A DNA stretch of 64,000 nucleotides from Parashewanella curva (GTDB lineage Bacteria; Pseudomonadota; Gammaproteobacteria; Enterobacterales; Shewanellaceae), in contig NZ_ML014761.1 in the NCBI RefSeq assembly GCF_003675895.1, positions 26,706-90,705 on the forward strand, given 5' to 3'. Below, piece by piece: positions 9,115-18,844 of this stretch. A model generated the notes under the pieces. That model did not search any database, was not told the DNA's origin, and saw only the letters and a list, made by a program, of their open reading frames with translations. The position numbers were made by a program, and so were the translations under genes. Each line of letters begins with the position of its first letter. Position 1 is the stretch's first letter.

Positions 9115-10163
9115 TTAATTCTGCCCTAATAAAGCTAGATATTTATCTTTGATGTATTCCTCTAACAATTGCTCTGATACTGAAACAGCATCAAGCTCTT
9201 CTGCGGTAGAGACATAATCCGTTAAATCTTTGACCCTTACGTCCAACCCATAATTCCTTTTATGGGAACAAACTTCAACTTGAACGATTCGAACCATTTC
9301 TTCACCGGTATCAACATTAACGTTGCAGATAGGAAAAATTCGAGCATCTATATCAAATTCAGGAACTCGGTCATCAACCCCTAAACCACCTCGCTTATCA
9401 CTATATCCAATGGTAAGAAATTTTGTTTGAGGGTTTTCTTGCGGCACAAACCTTAGCTCGGCATATTTTTCTAATCTATCAATAATTGGATTTGACTGAT
9501 GTGTTAATCGGTTAAAGTCATCTCGGAGGGTCTCAGTATCATTAAAGTTATATCCGACTATTTTTCCATTTGAGACTTTTGGTGTTATTTCATAGGTATG
9601 ATAATCAATACTTTTTGACTGTTTAAAGAAGAGTTTTAACTGGATTTCCTACTTTTTCCCCAATTTGCAACTGACCAACTTCCCTCAGACAATCAAGCCC
9701 TTCGAACCTATCTACAGTTGAGTTAGTTTCATCAATAACAACGGTAAAAAAACGCTGGCCTTCATTATTAAACCTATCTGCAATATCCTTAGAGTAAGTG
9801 CCCTTCCAAGCCTAAACGTGCCGTTAGCCCCCCTTGTACACCAAAGAAATACGCAACACCCCCTCTAAACCGACTATCATTTCGAATTAATCGTATTTTT
9901 GATCGTTGTTTATTAATGCCACTTTGTGTTTTATAGCTTACTATGCCGTCTTCGTAGACATCATAAATCTTTAAGGTTGTGTCGTTGCTCCCAAGTCGTT
10001 GACTTAAAAATCGAATTTGAGAACCTACAATTCGTAAATTTCCTCGAATACTATATATTCTTTGATTGTTATAATCCCAAATCAATACAGGGTCTTTACC
10101 AGAGCGTTTCCATCCATCAGGAAGTTGTACTTTTCCGCCAGTTTCAACGCTAGAAACTGCCAT
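9115..10163 (-). pseudogene. Orphan gene broken by two frameshifts
   Basis: Starts at ATG 10163 with a good GAGGTG site. Frame 1 runs to a stop at 9789. The reading continues in a second frame (9800 to about 9620, protein segment DIADRFNNEGQRFFTVVID) and then in a third (about 9645 to 9115). All three segments look coding, and each junction is explained by one extra base: near 9800-9806, and near the T4 run at 9634-9637 (A4 in the gene strand). Corrected, the product is about 348 aa. The N-terminus (MAVSSVETGGKVQLPDGW) and the body match no family I recognise; there is no membrane segment. It is either a decaying orphan gene or carries sequencing errors. Confidence 0.65.
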
Positions 10164-10254
10164 GGTGACACCTCTAATATCTCATTGTATACACTCTATA
10201 TTCGTCAAGTTGTCCTGTATAGAAACTTAATAGTAAAGTGGTTGTGAATGCAGC

Positions 10255-10284
10255 TAATACCAATTTGCATTCAAATTGGTATTA
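10255..10284. repeat. Short palindromic hairpin upstream of trmL
   Basis: Perfect 13-bp inverted repeat TAATACCAATTTG (10255-10267) and CAAATTGGTATTA (10272-10284) with a 4-nt CATT loop. It lies in the intergenic region between the divergent broken orphan gene and trmL. There is no T-run, so it is more like a dispersed palindromic unit than a terminator. Confidence 0.7.
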
Positions 10285-10346
10285 CAGATGTCAGGTAAAC
10301 GACAATGGTGTAAAATGCTTTTTTTTCTTCAAATCTAGGAAGTTGT

Positions 10347-10811
10347 ATGTTTCATATCGCCTTATATGAACCAGAAATCGCCCCTAATACTGGCAACATC
10401 ATTCGCCTTTGTGCCAATACAGGAACACATCTGCACCTTATTGAACCACTGGGTTTTGATTTTGAAGAAAAGAAACTGCGTCGTGCAGGACTCGATTATA
10501 AAGATCTCACCAACGTAACCCGTCATAAAAACTTTGACGCATTTTTAGACGCGGTAAAAGGCAAGCGCATTATGGCTTGCACCACCAAAGGTAGCCGCCC
10601 TCACTCAGAGCTGAGGTTTGAAAAAGACGATGTGTTGTTGTTTGGCCCTGAAACGCGTGGCCTACCTGCGGACATTATTGAAGCGACACCGACAGAGCAG
10701 CGCTTGCGTATTCCTATGGTGCCTAGCAGCCGCAGTCTAAATTTATCCAATTCCGTTGCGGTGATCTGCTATGAAGCATGGCGACAATTGGGGTATGAAG
10801 GGGCGGTTTAA
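10347..10811 (+). CDS. trmL: tRNA (cytidine(34)-2'-O)-methyltransferase TrmL
   Basis: 154 aa, matching the small SPOUT-fold TrmL (YibK/CspR) family. It 2'-O-methylates the wobble nucleotide of leucine tRNAs using S-adenosylmethionine. Family motifs: [19 protein letters not shown] at the N-terminus, FGPETRGLP forming part of the knotted SAM site, and the C-terminal [18 protein letters not shown]. Start ATG 10347 is preceded by GGAAG. It is a single gene transcribed divergently from the broken orphan gene. Confidence 0.95.
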   Translation: MFHIALYEPEIAPNTGNIIRLCANTGTHLHLIEPLGFDFEEKKLRRAGLDYKDLTNVTRHKNFDAFLDAVKGKRIMACTTKGSRPHSELRFEKDDVLLFGPETRGLPADIIEATPTEQRLRIPMVPSSRSLNLSNSVAVICYEAWRQLGYEGAV

Positions 10812-10825
10812 GCCAATCCCCTTAA

Positions 10826-11284
10826 TCACACATTTGAATCTACTGGAGACGATTTCACTAGAGAAGAGTTCAACGACCGCTCAACAGCTTGATGCCTAAA
10901 TGATACTTGAGCGTGAGTTCTCCCGAAAATTGATTGTCTTGAAGACAAACTAGAGTTTTTTTGATTCTGTGACTTTTTGATTGCTTCTTTCTGTTCACGC
11001 TGCGTATCATAATAGGATTGCAGCCCACGATACACTTTAGCTTCTGCTTTAAGTTTAAATAGACCACAAGAAATAAATGACAAAAATTTTGACCAATGAC
11101 TTGTGCTAAAGGTGTCGACACGGTTATCAATTATTCTTACTGAATAAACTCGCATCTTGCCAGTGTCATTACACTTAACAGTTAATTGCCCACTACTTTC
11201 ATTTGAGAGATCCACATCACCCAAATTAGGAAACTCAAGCTTATTTGCTCGAAAACTTTTAACTTTGATTGTACCTAAACTCAT
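10826..11284 (-). CDS. Orphan 152-aa protein of unknown function
   Basis: 152 aa. The start at 11284 has a strong GGAGG site 6 nt upstream. The N-terminal 80 residues look beta-rich (alternating hydrophobic and polar, as in GQLTVKCND and MRVYSVRII), followed by a short hydrophobic patch (FLSFISCGLF) and a basic, Ser/Gln-rich tail. No signal peptide and no recognised domain. It converges on trmL with a 14-bp gap. The layout, a small beta domain plus a polar tail, is shared with the orphan gene at 41322-42710, but I cannot show homology. Confidence 0.6.
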   Translation of the reverse strand: MSLGTIKVKSFRANKLEFPNLGDVDLSNESSGQLTVKCNDTGKMRVYSVRIIDNRVDTFSTSHWSKFLSFISCGLFKLKAEAKVYRGLQSYYDTQREQKEAIKKSQNQKNSSLSSRQSIFGRTHAQVSFRHQAVERSLNSSLVKSSPVDSNV

Positions 11285-11471
11285 GAAAACCTCCTAACAA
11301 TAAGGAGAGGCTACTTACGGGCAGATAATGAATAGGAAGTGTTATAAATCCGTCTATAAATTAGTCTCTTACACCATATAGATTAGGCTTTTTATCGATA
11401 AATTCCATAAGATTAAGTAAAGGTAATCTACTGGAAATATCCACATTACTTTTGGTGAGGTTTTTCAGTAG

Positions 11472-11505
11472 TAAAAAGCTTAAACCCTAGGGTTTAAGCT
11501 TTTTA
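11472..11505. terminator. 34-bp perfect palindrome, terminator of the M16 operon
   Basis: A perfect palindrome centred on CCCTAGGG with arms that read TAAAAAGCTTAAACCC. It lies 20 bp past the stop of the M16 pair on the - strand and has A/T runs on both sides, so it fits a bidirectional intrinsic terminator. A full palindrome without a spacer loop is unusual for one. Confidence 0.75.
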
Positions 11506-11524
11506 TATTTATCGCAATATTTGA

Positions 11525-12976
11525 TTATTTGCTATCAAAACCTACAGCTTTAATATCAACTTGCGTCACTTTGCCATATTTAGCCACAATAGGTGCAATC
11601 TTAGCCGCATTACCCACTAACACAAACTGCAAATGCTCACGAGGGAAGTAAGTATCAATAATGCGTTTGGTCTCGGCAACAGTTAGGCTGTTTACCTTGT
11701 TTTCAAAGTCATTGATGTAACTGTCACCAACCCCGTAAAGGTACATATTTCCAAGCAAGCCTGCTAATTGGCCGTTAGTTTCAAAGTCGGGTGGAAACTG
11801 TCCTTTTACATAGGCTTTTGCCGATTTCAGTGTTGCGGCATCAATGCCTTGTGACCATAGGCGATCATAAGTTTTTAACGCTAAATCAATGGCTTCTTTG
11901 GTGGTCGAGGTTTTGGTAAATGAGCTAATACGGAATAATCCTGCCTTTGAATACTCACTAAACCCTGAACCGGCTCCATAAGTCAAACCTGCGTTTACGC
12001 GCAACTCATCATTCAGCCATGAGGTGAAACGCCCACCCAAAATGGTGTTCACGACGCTAATGGCAACAGAGTCAGGGTTATCAAACGCGACCCCTTTACC
12101 ACCAATCAAGAAACGAGTTTCAATGGCATCGCCCTTATTCACCAATAATACGCGGCTGCTATTGTAACTTGTCAGATTAGCGCTTAAGTCTGGTTGGCTG
12201 ATAGAGTGTGTATTCTTCCATCCTCCTAGTGCTTGGTTCAGCTGAGCTTTCATCTGGGCAATATTAAAATCGCCTACGACAGTAATCGCGGTATTACTCG
12301 GCTGGTAATATTGCTGATAAAAACGCTTTAAGGTTGCGACATTGATTTTTTTCAGGCTATTGCGATCACCAGATGTTGGATTACCATAAGGCTGATTGCC
12401 AAACATAAACTTATTGAAATAGCTGCCAATCACATTACGTGGGCTTTCTTTTGCTTGAGCAAGGCCCGCAATTTGCTGCTTCTTCATTTTGGCAAATTCA
12501 ACACTGTCAAATTTTGGTTGAGTCAGTACAGAGGTAAAGATAGGCAACATGGTGTTCATGTCTTTTGCCATAAAGCTACTGTTGACCGAACTGCCTTCAC
12601 GACCGGCTCCCGTGCCTAAACTTGCCCCTAAGAAGTCGACTGCATTTTCAATTTGAGTTTTGCTTTGATTGCCCGCACCTAGCACCAGTGCTTCAGCCGT
12701 CATTCCAGCTTCACCGGAAATGGCATCGTTAACACTACCAGCGCGAACTACCGCATTAAGGGTGATCAAAGGCACTTCTTTTCGCTGCATCAAATACACA
12801 GTTAAGCCGTTAGCCATTTGGTATTTTTCGTACTTTGGCATTGAGAAGCTACTGCTCGTCTCTGCGACAACTTGTGCTTGCGAATGAGTATCAGTGGTAG
12901 ATTTACAGCCAGTTAGCACTATACTTCCAACGGTTAAAGCCATCACACAGGCTTTTGTTAATGGCGAATATATCAT
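11525..12976 (-). CDS. M16 family peptidase-like lipoprotein, catalytically incomplete subunit
   Basis: 483 aa. Starts with a lipoprotein signal (LTGC lipobox, Cys 24), so it is exported and anchored. The fold region matches the M16 (pitrilysin/processing peptidase) family, but where active members carry HxxEH this one has the sequence GEAGMTAEAL, so it should not bind catalytic zinc. Its ATG overlaps the stop of the upstream active M16 gene by 4 bp (ATGA). Such pairs are known: one active and one inactive subunit forming a heterodimer in the periplasm. Substrate unknown. It is followed by the terminator at 11472-11505. Confidence 0.9.
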   Translation of the reverse strand: MIYSPLTKACVMALTVGSIVLTGCKSTTDTHSQAQVVAETSSSFSMPKYEKYQMANGLTVYLMQRKEVPLITLNAVVRAGSVNDAISGEAGMTAEALVLGAGNQSKTQIENAVDFLGASLGTGAGREGSSVNSSFMAKDMNTMLPIFTSVLTQPKFDSVEFAKMKKQQIAGLAQAKESPRNVIGSYFNKFMFGNQPYGNPTSGDRNSLKKINVATLKRFYQQYYQPSNTAITVVGDFNIAQMKAQLNQALGGWKNTHSISQPDLSANLTSYNSSRVLLVNKGDAIETRFLIGGKGVAFDNPDSVAISVVNTILGGRFTSWLNDELRVNAGLTYGAGSGFSEYSKAGLFRISSFTKTSTTKEAIDLALKTYDRLWSQGIDAATLKSAKAYVKGQFPPDFETNGQLAGLLGNMYLYGVGDSYINDFENKVNSLTVAETKRIIDTYFPREHLQFVLVGNAAKIAPIVAKYGKVTQVDIKAVGFDSK

Positions 12977-14304
12977 TTGTTGCTCTCCTCTTTCGCCGCT
13001 AATACACCCACCGTGCGATTCGACTTGATCAAATAGGTTTTCGCCACGCGCTGAATGTCAGCAGGCGTTACTTTGCTATACAGTTTGGGCGCATCAAACA
13101 GTTTTTTATAACTGCCAAAATACACCTCATAAGTGCCAATGGTATTGGCCTTACCATTAATGGTTTCTAATGTTTGATAAAACTCCATTAATTTCATGTT
13201 CTTCACTTTTTCAAGCTCTTTTTGAGTCACGCCATTTTTAGCAATGTCATCCATTTGAGTAATCAATGCACGCTCTAACTTGTGCTCAGACACACCTGGA
13301 GCAGCGATGCCATAGACATAGAAAAGGTTAGGATCGAAAGAAGTTGGCAAGTAAGTATCGGCACCGAGTGCAATTTGCTTATCTACTAAGCCCTTATAAA
13401 GGCGAGAACTTTTACCCTCACTTAAAATTGAAGATAAAATGTCCAGTGCGTAGTGATCTTCAGATTTCGCATTTGGCGTATGGTAAGCCAGCATCACATT
13501 TGGCGTACTGACCGAAGCCTTTTTCACAAACAAGCGGCGTTCGCCTGTTTGTTTCGGTTCAACCGTACGCACTTTTGCTGGCGGAGTTTGTGCTGGGATT
13601 GGGGCAAAGTATTTGTTTGCAAGACGCTTCACATTATCTAACTTTACGTCACCTGCAATAACCACAACCGCATTGTTCGGAGCATAGTAAGTTTTGTGAT
13701 ACTTAACTAAATCTTCAAGCGTCCATGCATGAATATCAGACTCCCAGCCAATCACAGGCCAAGAATATGGATGAGCACTAAAGGCAACACTTTTAAGTGG
13801 ACCTTGTAGCGCACGCCAGTTGGAGTTTTCCAGACCGGTTCTACGCTCTGACGCAACAACGTTTCGCTCACTTTCCACCATTTTTGGATTGATATCGAGA
13901 TGAGCAATACGATCGGCTTCTAAATCAAAAATAGTTTCGATTGAACTTGCAGGGAACCAATCGGTATAAACCGTAAGATCTTCTGTGGTGTAAGCATTGT
14001 TTGCCCCACCATTAGCTTCCATGGTGCGGTCGAACATCTTAGGGCCGTACTTTTTAGCCCCGTTGAACATCATGTGTTCAAAGAAATGTGAAATCCCGGT
14101 GATACCCGGAACTTCATTTCGAGAGCCTACTTTCCAGAACAAGTACATATTGGCATTTGGGATAGAATCATCCTCAAGCACCATGATCTTCATACCATTA
14201 TCTAGGGTGAAGCTCTTTACATCATCAGCCGTCGTTGCTGATGCCGTAGTCGAGGCAAACAGCATACTGAGCGATAATGCGAGCGCACTCAATTGTCGTT
14301 TCAT
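12973..14304 (-). CDS. M16 family zinc metallopeptidase (active subunit)
   Basis: 443 aa with an N-terminal Sec signal peptide (LSMLFASTTASA). The inverted zinc motif HFFEH is present in GISHFFEHMMFNGA, with the downstream Glu of the ERNVVASERR region as likely third ligand. This is the catalytic partner of the incomplete M16 lipoprotein encoded immediately downstream with a 4-bp overlap. The pair probably degrades peptides in the periplasm. An M20 amidohydrolase gene lies 11 bp upstream on the same strand, making a three-gene operon of exported hydrolases. Confidence 0.93.
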   Translation of the reverse strand: MKRQLSALALSLSMLFASTTASATTADDVKSFTLDNGMKIMVLEDDSIPNANMYLFWKVGSRNEVPGITGISHFFEHMMFNGAKKYGPKMFDRTMEANGGANNAYTTEDLTVYTDWFPASSIETIFDLEADRIAHLDINPKMVESERNVVASERRTGLENSNWRALQGPLKSVAFSAHPYSWPVIGWESDIHAWTLEDLVKYHKTYYAPNNAVVVIAGDVKLDNVKRLANKYFAPIPAQTPPAKVRTVEPKQTGERRLFVKKASVSTPNVMLAYHTPNAKSEDHYALDILSSILSEGKSSRLYKGLVDKQIALGADTYLPTSFDPNLFYVYGIAAPGVSEHKLERALITQMDDIAKNGVTQKELEKVKNMKLMEFYQTLETINGKANTIGTYEVYFGSYKKLFDAPKLYSKVTPADIQRVAKTYLIKSNRTVGVLAAKEESNK

Positions 14305-14315
14305 CTTGATACCTA

Positions 14316-15623
14316 TTACTCTTTACTAGTTAAATTTACCATGGCCAAACGGGTCATGGCTTCAACACCTAATTTCAACGCGGATTCATCCACATAAAAA
14401 TTGGGCGAGTGGTTTGCTGCCACTTTTGATAAGTCTTGATCTTTGGGAGTCACGCCTAAAAAGAAAAACAGTCCCGGAGTCTCTAGCGCATAATATGAGA
14501 AATCTTCAGCCCCCGTAATAAGACTTGGTTCTATCAAATTGCCTTTACCGACCACACTCTCCAACACTGGACGCATTTGCTTAACCAGTTCAGGGTTATT
14601 AACCGTCACTGGGTATCCGTGCTGGATTTTAGTCTCTGCTTTCGCTCCGAGTGTCTGTGCTGACAGGTTGGCGATTTCAGGCAAACGCTTTTTAATATCA
14701 CCACGCATATCTTGATCAAAGGTGCGAATAGTGCCAATGAGCTCAACTTCATCTGGGATAATATTGCTGCGAATGCCCCCATTAATGGCTCCAAAGCTCA
14801 CTACCGCTGGGGCTTTAGTTACATCGACTTGACGGCTGATGATGGTTTGCACGCTATTGATCACCTGCGCTGAAGCCACAATCGGGTCAACACCTTGCCA
14901 TGGGCGAGAGCCGTGAGTTTGCTTGCCTTTGACCTTAATCGTGAATGAATCTTCGCTTGCCATGGCAGGGCCACTTCTTAGTGCTATCGTCCCAGTATGC
15001 ATACTTGAGGTAACATGAAGCCCTAATACTTTTTCAGGCTTGCGCTCAGCAAATAGCCCTTCTTTAAGCATTAACTCAGCACCACCTTCCTCTCCTTCAG
15101 GGGCGCCCTCTTCAGCAGGCTGGAAGATAAACATCACATCACCGGCTAATTGGTCTTTTATCTTCACCAAGTTGTGAGCTACACCCAGCAGCATAGCCAC
15201 ATGAGTGTCGTGACCACAAGCGTGCATCACTCCCACTTTTTGGCCACGATATTCAGCTGTTGCCTTCGATGCAAATGGAATATCAACTTGTTCAGTCACT
15301 GGCAAGGCATCCATATCGGCACGAAGCGCAATCAGTGGTCCCGGCTTACCCCCTTTAAGCATCGCTACTACACCTGTATGAGCAATGTTGGTTTGTATCT
15401 CTAGCCCCAACGCTTGAAGTTCTTTTGCCACAAGCTGACTGGTTTTGAATTCACGATTAGATAATTCAGGATGTTGATGAAGTTGTCGACGTAGCTCGAT
15501 CACTTTGGATTCGATTTGTTGAGTTAATTGCTTAGCCGTATTTGCAGTCACACTCGGGCTAACAAGAATACCAAAGGTAGATAATGCGGTTAAGAATAAT
15601 GTAGATTTGAATCGAGTAGTCAT
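14316..15623 (-). CDS. Exported M20 family amidohydrolase
   Basis: 435 aa from ATG 15623, preferred because it gives a clean signal peptide (MTTRFKSTLFLTALSTFG); an in-frame ATG 8 codons upstream has no ribosome-binding site. M20D-type amidohydrolase: LRRQLHQHPELSNREF at the start of the mature protein, ALRADMDALPV, MHACGHDTHVAMLLG with metal-binding Cys/His, EEGGAE, and ITGAEDFSYY near the end. Family members hydrolyse N-acyl amino acids or related amides (hippurate hydrolase, aminoacylase). Export to the periplasm distinguishes it from cytoplasmic homologues. First gene of the operon with the M16 pair. Confidence 0.92.
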   Translation of the reverse strand: MTTRFKSTLFLTALSTFGILVSPSVTANTAKQLTQQIESKVIELRRQLHQHPELSNREFKTSQLVAKELQALGLEIQTNIAHTGVVAMLKGGKPGPLIALRADMDALPVTEQVDIPFASKATAEYRGQKVGVMHACGHDTHVAMLLGVAHNLVKIKDQLAGDVMFIFQPAEEGAPEGEEGGAELMLKEGLFAERKPEKVLGLHVTSSMHTGTIALRSGPAMASEDSFTIKVKGKQTHGSRPWQGVDPIVASAQVINSVQTIISRQVDVTKAPAVVSFGAINGGIRSNIIPDEVELIGTIRTFDQDMRGDIKKRLPEIANLSAQTLGAKAETKIQHGYPVTVNNPELVKQMRPVLESVVGKGNLIEPSLITGAEDFSYYALETPGLFFFLGVTPKDQDLSKVAANHSPNFYVDESALKLGVEAMTRLAMVNLTSKE

Positions 15624-15841
15624 AGGCAGATTCTCTTTTTTTGCCATATACTACAGAGCTTTATCATAATTGTTAACGCTTAAAATAAACAATATTGAAA
15701 CTAATTGTTAACAACAATGAGCGATGGAATATTTCCACAATCTAATATTGGAGTTAATCTTTTTTCATCCAAAACAAAATTCATTGCCGTACAAAAACAA
15801 ATCAATTACTGTTCAGAAAACATTTGATTTTTTTGATATTT

Positions 15842-17803
15842 ATGGCTGAAAGAGCGACATCAAAACAAGAGTCTCCCCCTTATAACAGGCCTTCAGCAAC
15901 TCACGGTGAAATAACCAAAGAGTTACAATTAATAAACCAACAAGTTCGCTTGCCACCAGGTATGAAAAACAGGCAAGAAAAGTTATTTTCTGTAAAGGTT
16001 ATAGAAGCTCCTCGTTGCCATACTTCACAATTTCATTCTGGTAACATTCGTTTGTTGCCCTGTCCCGCTACCAACATACAAGCTTTTGACATACCTTCAG
16101 ATGAACAAAAGCTCTTAGATACACTTCGGCAAATCATAAATATCTGGCGTCATTCACCACAAAGCAGTTTGAAACTTTCTAGCGATCAGCATCAACTAAC
16201 ACTCAATATTGACTCGATAGAGAGCATGCAACCTATTGAATTGGTCTCTTTCTTTTTAAATCACTCTCAGATTAGATACCAAGCAGCCAGTGTCTATGAC
16301 GCTCTACATATTGGCCATAGTTCAGATCTGAACGATTATTGTAAGGTAACTAATTCTTCTTCGTTGCATTCAAGGCTCACCAATTACCCAGTTGAGCACC
16401 AGAAGCACATTTTAGGCTACTGCTTAAATGAAATGATGCCATCATCGAGCAGCAATCAATACTATTTGATTGCTCATTTTATCCTCTGTGAATCTCAGGG
16501 GTTGATTGTAGATAATGGAGTACTCAAAGGTTATCCTGATAAACGTATCGAACTCATACCTGAGCACTGCTTTTGCTCTTCTCCTCTTGCCAAGTGGGAA
16601 TTGCTATTAGAGAACTTTGTAAAGCTAATACAAGTATTTCACCTTATGACTAATGGCAAGTGTGAGCGACAGAATCAAAGCGATAAACAGCAAGTAACGC
16701 AATTAAATGCAGAATGTACTTACTTCCTCCAGTTTTATTTCAAACTGACTCAAGGGGTAAAATCAAAGCCATTCAAACAAGCAGGACAATTGGTTTATCC
16801 AAATACAAAGTTAAACCATCTCAGTCGTTTTGTTATTGAACACTTAATGCAGTCAGCGCTTGAAGTGTATTTGTTATTTTGTCAATGGCTACAACAACCG
16901 CCAGTTTTTCAATGCGTGTTTAATACAGACGAAAGTGGATTAACAAAAAGTTTTGCACTGTTAAACATTCAACCAAAATCAGAATTTTCTCTAAAAAAAA
17001 CGGCACAAGTGGAACTGAATAAAAAGCAGCTAACAACGTTCGCTGGTAATATTGAACTGGTTCAATTTATTTTTAAACAGCACCAAGATAAACCTATTTA
17101 TGCGTTTGAAATTTTAGCGCTCTCGACGATTCTCAAAGAGCATGAACAACATATATTACAAGGTTTACTGATACATTTAGTTCAAGAGCCCTTTCTTTTT
17201 GACGATGCGATGAATAGCATTGCTACCCACAGCTTTGAAGAGCTTGCTAAGGAATTTTCATGGAGTAAAGAGTACTTTTTAAATCTTTACTCTGCTAAGC
17301 AACACTTACAGGCCTTAGATGAAAATGGCGTCACTCGTGAATATCTTAAAGCATGGCTGTTGGTTACAGCACCAGAGTTAATTCGAGATTCATTTTCTCT
17401 GGGCTTACAGTGGCTAACCATAATGACCAATCCACAAATTATGCATCGAGCACTCATTGATTTATGTCTGCCTCAAATGAACCCAACCCCAGATGACACT
17501 CATTATGAACATCCAAAAGAGGGCGCTTTTGAAATAACTGGAGCAGGTTTAGTCGCAGCAAATATTTTTAAGGCTATGACAAGTGAATACCCTCAATCTT
17601 GTCACTGTCAACACTGTAATAGCTTATTATTCCAGATCGATTATAAAAACCATCAAAATAATACTGTTAATAAAAATCCTGTCTTCTATTGTGCAGCACG
17701 TCAAATCACGCTCTGCTGCGATTGCGTTGAAAAAATGATAGTAAAACAGCACCCAGATGCGTTACGAGCATCCTCTATGCCAGAATCACCACATCGTCAC
17801 TAA
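15842..17803 (+). CDS. Large orphan protein with C-terminal zinc-ribbon-like cysteines
   Basis: 653 aa from ATG 15842 (a TTG 6 codons earlier is possible; neither has a clear ribosome-binding site). I recognise no family. The first 60 residues are polar; the middle is alpha-helical with many Leu/Phe. Near the end CQHC (589-592) and CCDC (625-628), with further cysteines at 587 and 617, give a C-x2-C...C-x2-C spacing typical of a zinc ribbon. No signal peptide or membrane segment. Codon use is AT-rich relative to neighbours. Its 3' end overlaps the convergent methyltransferase gene by 29 bp. It could be an effector-type protein, but this is speculation. Confidence 0.65.
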   Translation: MAERATSKQESPPYNRPSATHGEITKELQLINQQVRLPPGMKNRQEKLFSVKVIEAPRCHTSQFHSGNIRLLPCPATNIQAFDIPSDEQKLLDTLRQIINIWRHSPQSSLKLSSDQHQLTLNIDSIESMQPIELVSFFLNHSQIRYQAASVYDALHIGHSSDLNDYCKVTNSSSLHSRLTNYPVEHQKHILGYCLNEMMPSSSSNQYYLIAHFILCESQGLIVDNGVLKGYPDKRIELIPEHCFCSSPLAKWELLLENFVKLIQVFHLMTNGKCERQNQSDKQQVTQLNAECTYFLQFYFKLTQGVKSKPFKQAGQLVYPNTKLNHLSRFVIEHLMQSALEVYLLFCQWLQQPPVFQCVFNTDESGLTKSFALLNIQPKSEFSLKKTAQVELNKKQLTTFAGNIELVQFIFKQHQDKPIYAFEILALSTILKEHEQHILQGLLIHLVQEPFLFDDAMNSIATHSFEELAKEFSWSKEYFLNLYSAKQHLQALDENGVTREYLKAWLLVTAPELIRDSFSLGLQWLTIMTNPQIMHRALIDLCLPQMNPTPDDTHYEHPKEGAFEITGAGLVAANIFKAMTSEYPQSCHCQHCNSLLFQIDYKNHQNNTVNKNPVFYCAARQITLCCDCVEKMIVKQHPDALRASSMPESPHRH

Positions 17804-18410
17804 TCACTTCAAGTTTCCACCTGTATTGCTTGGCAATCCATTCAAATGTATCTATCGAATAAAAGCAAATATGGGTGAGATCATTTTTATAATGCCAACG
17901 ACTAAAGGCATCCACATCTTGAACGCGTTTGGTCATTAATGCTAACAAGCCATTAGCGTTAAGCAAGGACTGGAACAATTCAAAGGTGGATTTAGCATCT
18001 GCAATATGTTCAATCACCTCAGTGCAAGTAATGAAGTCATATTGCTGATTAAGTAGAGATTCGTCATTGGCATAAAACAAATCGTAGTTAGCAACATTCA
18101 CACCTTGCTCTTTTGCCATAGTGGAAAGCACCTTACCCTCGCCGCACCCAAAGTCCAATCCTTGAGCATTGGCATCTACTCGCGCTAATGTTGGTTTCAG
18201 ACAACGAGATAAAAATCCACGATAACCCGCATCGTCATTGGAGTTATCATGCTTGTCGTATTCGGCTTTTTCTTGCTCAACACTCAATAGAAACACATCA
18301 GGCACTTGAACAAGCTGGCATTGTGGACACTGCCAATATTCACGACGCTTATCCTCAAAATAGAAATCTATCTCTGGGCTATGACATAAACGACAAGAAA
18401 ATGAGTTCAT
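17775..18410 (-). CDS. Class I SAM-dependent methyltransferase with N-terminal zinc ribbon
   Basis: 211 aa from ATG 18410; an in-frame start 4 codons upstream is possible. The N-terminus carries CRLC (residues 6-9) and CPQC cysteine pairs that look like a zinc ribbon, as in sugar- and small-molecule methyltransferases. The methyltransferase domain has the SAM loop DFGCGEGKVL and the post-motif FITCTEVIEHI. Substrate unknown. Its 3' end overlaps the convergent 653-aa orphan gene, so mutual antisense transcription is possible. A small exported protein gene lies just upstream on the same strand. Confidence 0.85.
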   Translation of the reverse strand: MNSFSCRLCHSPEIDFYFEDKRREYWQCPQCQLVQVPDVFLLSVEQEKAEYDKHDNSNDDAGYRGFLSRCLKPTLARVDANAQGLDFGCGEGKVLSTMAKEQGVNVANYDLFYANDESLLNQQYDFITCTEVIEHIADAKSTFELFQSLLNANGLLALMTKRVQDVDAFSRWHYKNDLTHICFYSIDTFEWIAKQYRWKLEVISDDVVILA

Positions 18411-18439
18411 AAATAAAACCAATCATAAAAAAGCGTATG

Positions 18440-18832
18440 CTACTCTATAACTCCCTTTTTTGATGCCGCTGATGACATTTTTTTAGACTTTTTCGCAGCC
18501 GCTTTAGCTCTTTGTAACTGTTTTTTGGTTCGTTGCTTAGCCTGTTTAAACTCTTGATTAGCTTGCTTGCGTAACGTGTTTTCCCAATCAGGCTTTTGTT
18601 CATGCTTAAAGCGTTCTGCACGCTGGGCATTTTTCTGATTGTGAAGTTTAGCTTTTTCGAGTTGTTGCGTTACTTGAGAGTCTTTTTGAGAAGATAACCT
18701 TGTTGACGCTTGTGCTTCTGCTTTAACCTTAGGAGACCATTTAAGGCGCTTCTTATCTTCCTCTTGAGCCATTGAGGTAAACGAGAGGCCGATAAATATA
18801 CCGCATACAATAATTGACAATTCCTTTGTCAT
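18440..18832 (-). CDS. Small periplasmic Lys/Gln-rich helical protein
   Basis: 130 aa with a Sec signal peptide (LSIIVCGIFIGLSFTSMA, cleavage near MAQ|EE). The mature part is very basic and rich in Lys, Gln, Ala and Arg with heptad-like helical character, suggesting a coiled coil or disordered periplasmic protein. No family recognised. It lies between the DTW-domain gene (12 bp upstream) and the methyltransferase on the same strand, probably one transcript. Confidence 0.75.
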   Translation of the reverse strand: MTKELSIIVCGIFIGLSFTSMAQEEDKKRLKWSPKVKAEAQASTRLSSQKDSQVTQQLEKAKLHNQKNAQRAERFKHEQKPDWENTLRKQANQEFKQAKQRTKKQLQRAKAAAKKSKKMSSAASKKGVIE

Positions 18833-18844
18833 AACTCAATCCTT

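Noticed and set aside
9115..9447. Separate 110-aa gene starting at GTG 9447
   Set aside because: The reading frame is open further upstream and continues the frameshifted orphan gene.
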